From positions 1-16,165 of the forward strand of contig JADGAW010000029.1 in NCBI GenBank assembly GCA_015231815.1: a stretch of 16,165 nt of DNA, in the 5' to 3' direction. Origin of the DNA: Nitrospinota bacterium (GTDB lineage: Bacteria; Nitrospinota_A; JADGAW01). Position 1 is the stretch's first letter, and each line of letters opens with the position of its first letter. Below, piece after piece: positions 14,506-16,165 of the stretch. Made by a program: the position numbers and the translations under genes. The notes below the pieces were generated by a model. The model saw nothing but the letters and a program-made list of their open reading frames with translations. It had not been told where the DNA came from and searched no databases.

Positions 14506-14687
14506 TGGATTTAAATAAGGATTTCAGAAAAAAAGCCAAGGATTTGAAAAAGCAACAACAGTTCTTCTATAATCCCGTCTTATTAACCAATTTAAGCGAT
14601 AGATATGATACTACTTACTCCTTCATTTTCACTCTTTTCAACCCAGAAGAAACCAATTGCAAGAAAACTACTTTCTTATCTTCCTGA
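14505..14687 (+). CDS. Short unrecognised ORF, copy B of the repeated peptide core
   Basis: A 60-codon frame begins MDLNKDFRKKAKDLKK and contains KKQQQFFYNPVLL then LSDRYD, the core shared with the short ORF at 11456-11578. The N-terminus is strongly basic. After DRY the two copies no longer align clearly, and the DNA there (about 14607-14650) resembles the degenerate TTCACTC units of the intergenic arrays, so the C-terminal half may not be a genuine protein. There is no Shine-Dalgarno. It could be a small protein of unknown family or a remnant left by rearrangement. Confidence 0.4.
   Translation: MDLNKDFRKKAKDLKKQQQFFYNPVLLTNLSDRYDTTYSFIFTLFNPEETNCKKTTFLSS
14550..14606 (+). repeat. Direct repeat, copy B, flanking the SEC-C unit
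   Basis: This 57-base stretch matches 11489-11545 at 47 positions in the same orientation. Differences occur in first, second and third codon positions, so the copies are not simply preserved by synonymous change. It may mark the ends of an inserted or duplicated segment of about 3 kb. Confidence 0.8.
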
Positions 14688-14703
14688 TCATACGAACCTA
14701 CTC

Positions 14704-14743
14704 TTTTACGCTTCTACCCATTTACCCTTTTACCCATTAACCT
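14704..14743 (+). repeat. Octad array before the methyltransferase gene
   Basis: Five exact 8-base units run in tandem: TTTTACGC, TTCTACCC, ATTTACCC, TTTTACCC, ATTAACCT. They end three bases before the ATG at 14747. The layout (pyrimidine-rich units, ending just before the start, no Shine-Dalgarno) is the same as at 3954-4018 and 2391-2489, with a different unit sequence. Confidence 0.72.
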
Positions 14744-14746
14744 AAA

Positions 14747-15400
14747 ATGAAAAGAATAGCAGAACCTGAATTTATGGAGGAAGCGGAACAGGTTAAAGCA
14801 TATGCTGAGGCAGATTTTTCCACTCCCCACGATATGTTTGTTCAACTTTTTGAAAAAAAACTGGGAAAAGCAAAGGGAAAGGTTCTTGATATTGGTTGCG
14901 GAACCTGTGACGTAACCATTCGTTTTGCCCGGGCATTTTCCTCCTGTTTCATTGATGCCATTGACGGTGGACAAAATATGCTGAATAGAGGTAAAGAAGC
15001 CCTTTGTACCAATGGAATGGAAAAACACATAAATCCTGTTTACTGCAAGCTTCCCTCCAAAGAATTAAACAACAAAAAATACGACAGCATTATTTGCAAT
15101 TCATTTCTGCACCATTTACCAAACCCAACGATTTTATGGGATACGATAAAACAGGTTTCCTCCCCCAAAACGTCTGCTTTAATTATGGACTTAATGCGCC
15201 CTTCAAATAAAAACAGGGCAAAGGAAATTGTTGAAATGTACGCAAAGGACGAAGCAGAAATATTAAAAACCGATTTTTACAATTCACTTCTTGCTGCCTA
15301 TACGGTTGATGAAATAAAAGAGCAGCTTATTTCTGCAGGGTTAAACTTAGCCGTTGAAGCGGCAACTGACCGACACCTTATCATCTACGGAAGGCTTTAA
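14747..15400 (+). CDS. Class I SAM-dependent methyltransferase
   Basis: The 217-residue protein has motif I VLDIGCGTCDVTI (46-58), the acidic DAIDGG turn (70-75), YDSIICNSFLHHLPNP (about 121-136) and a strand-rich ALIMDLMRPS after it. The N-terminal EFMEEAEQVKAYAEADFS segment is a recurrent lead-in in a subgroup of these enzymes. The substrate cannot be predicted; a small molecule is more likely than DNA because no target-recognition part is present. No Shine-Dalgarno precedes the ATG, only the octad array. The gene converges on the SGNH-type gene, sharing four bases at their stops. Confidence 0.88.
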   Translation: MKRIAEPEFMEEAEQVKAYAEADFSTPHDMFVQLFEKKLGKAKGKVLDIGCGTCDVTIRFARAFSSCFIDAIDGGQNMLNRGKEALCTNGMEKHINPVYCKLPSKELNNKKYDSIICNSFLHHLPNPTILWDTIKQVSSPKTSALIMDLMRPSNKNRAKEIVEMYAKDEAEILKTDFYNSLLAAYTVDEIKEQLISAGLNLAVEAATDRHLIIYGRL

Positions 15401-16165
15401 GGAGAAGACTGAGGAGAAAGATGTTCTCTTATTTTTCCGGCAATGAAACTATTTCCCTCTGCTGACCAATGACCTTTTTCCGCTACCACTGCCCTTCCCC
15501 TTTTGCTAAAAAAAGCTGCTAAATCACCAGAAAGATCCAGCAGGTCGATGTTCATTTCCCGGTACGCATTATTTATAAACCGTATAACTTCACGTTGTTT
15601 TTCATCACTATTAACTGAGGCAGCAGCAATAATGGTAACCAGAGTAAAGGGGATTTTTCGTGCTTTGCATTCCTTTTGTATCTCCTTGATAATAAGCTTT
15701 GAAAGTTGAACTGTTTCCCCAACCTTTCCTGTTTGACGCTGGTTGCTTAAAAGTCCGTACAGCCAGGCATATAAATATGAATTGCCGTGCAGCCATGACC
15801 TTTGGTATTTTAAGGGCACAGGAATATTTTTAATTTGAAGTTCTTCATTCTTTATGGAAAAAACAGGTTTATTGTGAGCACTATACGATTTAATATCACG
15901 GTAAATATCCCAGGGAATCAGCAGCATTACGACAACGTGGTTGGGACTATAGGAAAAGCCCTCATCTTTCAACCGTAAATACATTTGACCTAACCCGTAG
16001 GAATGAACGCCAAAGTTCAGAACCTCACTCTTTTTCATCTGTCCTTCAAGATAAAAAGGTACGGTTTCATTATCGTTTACCTCATCACCGAAGGTTGTTG
16101 AATCTCCCAGAAATGCAATACGCTGAATACTCTTTTCCGGTTTAAGGGAATAGTTTTTTTCTCCC
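15397..16165 (-). CDS. SGNH-type hydrolase, 5' end outside the window
   Basis: A methionine at 16036-16038 could be taken as the start, but the same frame stays open for 42 more codons to the right edge and encodes IAFLGDSTTFGDEVND, the family's block I with its catalytic Ser. The true start is therefore beyond 16165, and the 255 residues seen are a 5'-truncated protein. Later blocks are NFGVHSYGLGQ (residues 50-60 of the visible part), VVVMLLIPWDI and KGHWSAEGN near the end. In the last block the residue two before the His is Lys, where many relatives have Asp; a Glu lies three before it (AEKGHW). Whether that Glu serves is unknown. The shorter SGNH gene at 4019-5143 is a distant relative. 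Its stop overlaps that of the methyltransferase gene. Confidence 0.83.
   Translation of the reverse strand, partial: GEKNYSLKPEKSIQRIAFLGDSTTFGDEVNDNETVPFYLEGQMKKSEVLNFGVHSYGLGQMYLRLKDEGFSYSPNHVVVMLLIPWDIYRDIKSYSAHNKPVFSIKNEELQIKNIPVPLKYQRSWLHGNSYLYAWLYGLLSNQRQTGKVGETVQLSKLIIKEIQKECKARKIPFTLVTIIAAASVNSDEKQREVIRFINNAYREMNIDLLDLSGDLAAFFSKRGRAVVAEKGHWSAEGNSFIAGKIREHLSPQSSP

Overview
This is a 16.2 kb, AT-rich window from a Gram-negative bacterium. It carries an LptE-type outer-membrane lipoprotein and a fused HldE for the heptose of lipopolysaccharide. No rRNA, tRNA or CRISPR array is visible. The gene set does not fix the lineage. The mix would suit an uncultivated, deep-branching or delta-like proteobacterium, but that is inference.

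Layout. Bases 236-5143 hold four co-directional genes: lptE, a chorismate-utilising enzyme (PabB/TrpE family), hldE and a membrane-anchored SGNH hydrolase. This looks like an envelope cluster with a chorismate gene inserted. It converges on a large fused 5-oxoprolinase (5155-8793, minus). From about 8.8 kb the window becomes accessory: a Phd/PIN toxin-antitoxin pair (8925-9525), cysQ (9711-10613), a HigB/HigA pair (10684-11308, minus), and a minus-strand two-gene unit of unknown function. That unit is a HEAT-like protein ending in a SEC-C zinc motif followed by a 309-residue protein. It is flanked by two diverged copies of a short sequence that encodes the same peptide core. The right end has a class I SAM methyltransferase (14747-15400) converging on a second SGNH-type gene that runs off the window.

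The most unusual structure is intergenic. Several gaps are filled, almost from stop codon to start codon, by degenerate 7- or 8-base pyrimidine-rich units (TTCACTC/TTAACTC, TCCAACCT, TTTACCC). The gap before hldE also has an opposing purine-rich array, so together they form a register-tolerant inverted repeat. The four genes preceded by these units (789, 2494, 4019, 14747) have no visible Shine-Dalgarno. Most other genes (oplAH, phd, vapC, cysQ, higA, the SEC-C gene) have one. higB has a near-consensus promoter that places the transcript start at its ATG, so it is probably leaderless.

The novel-system candidates are the SEC-C unit with its flanking repeat and small ORFs, and the heptad/octad intergenic arrays. 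Both are calls from sequence alone and need comparison with other genomes.
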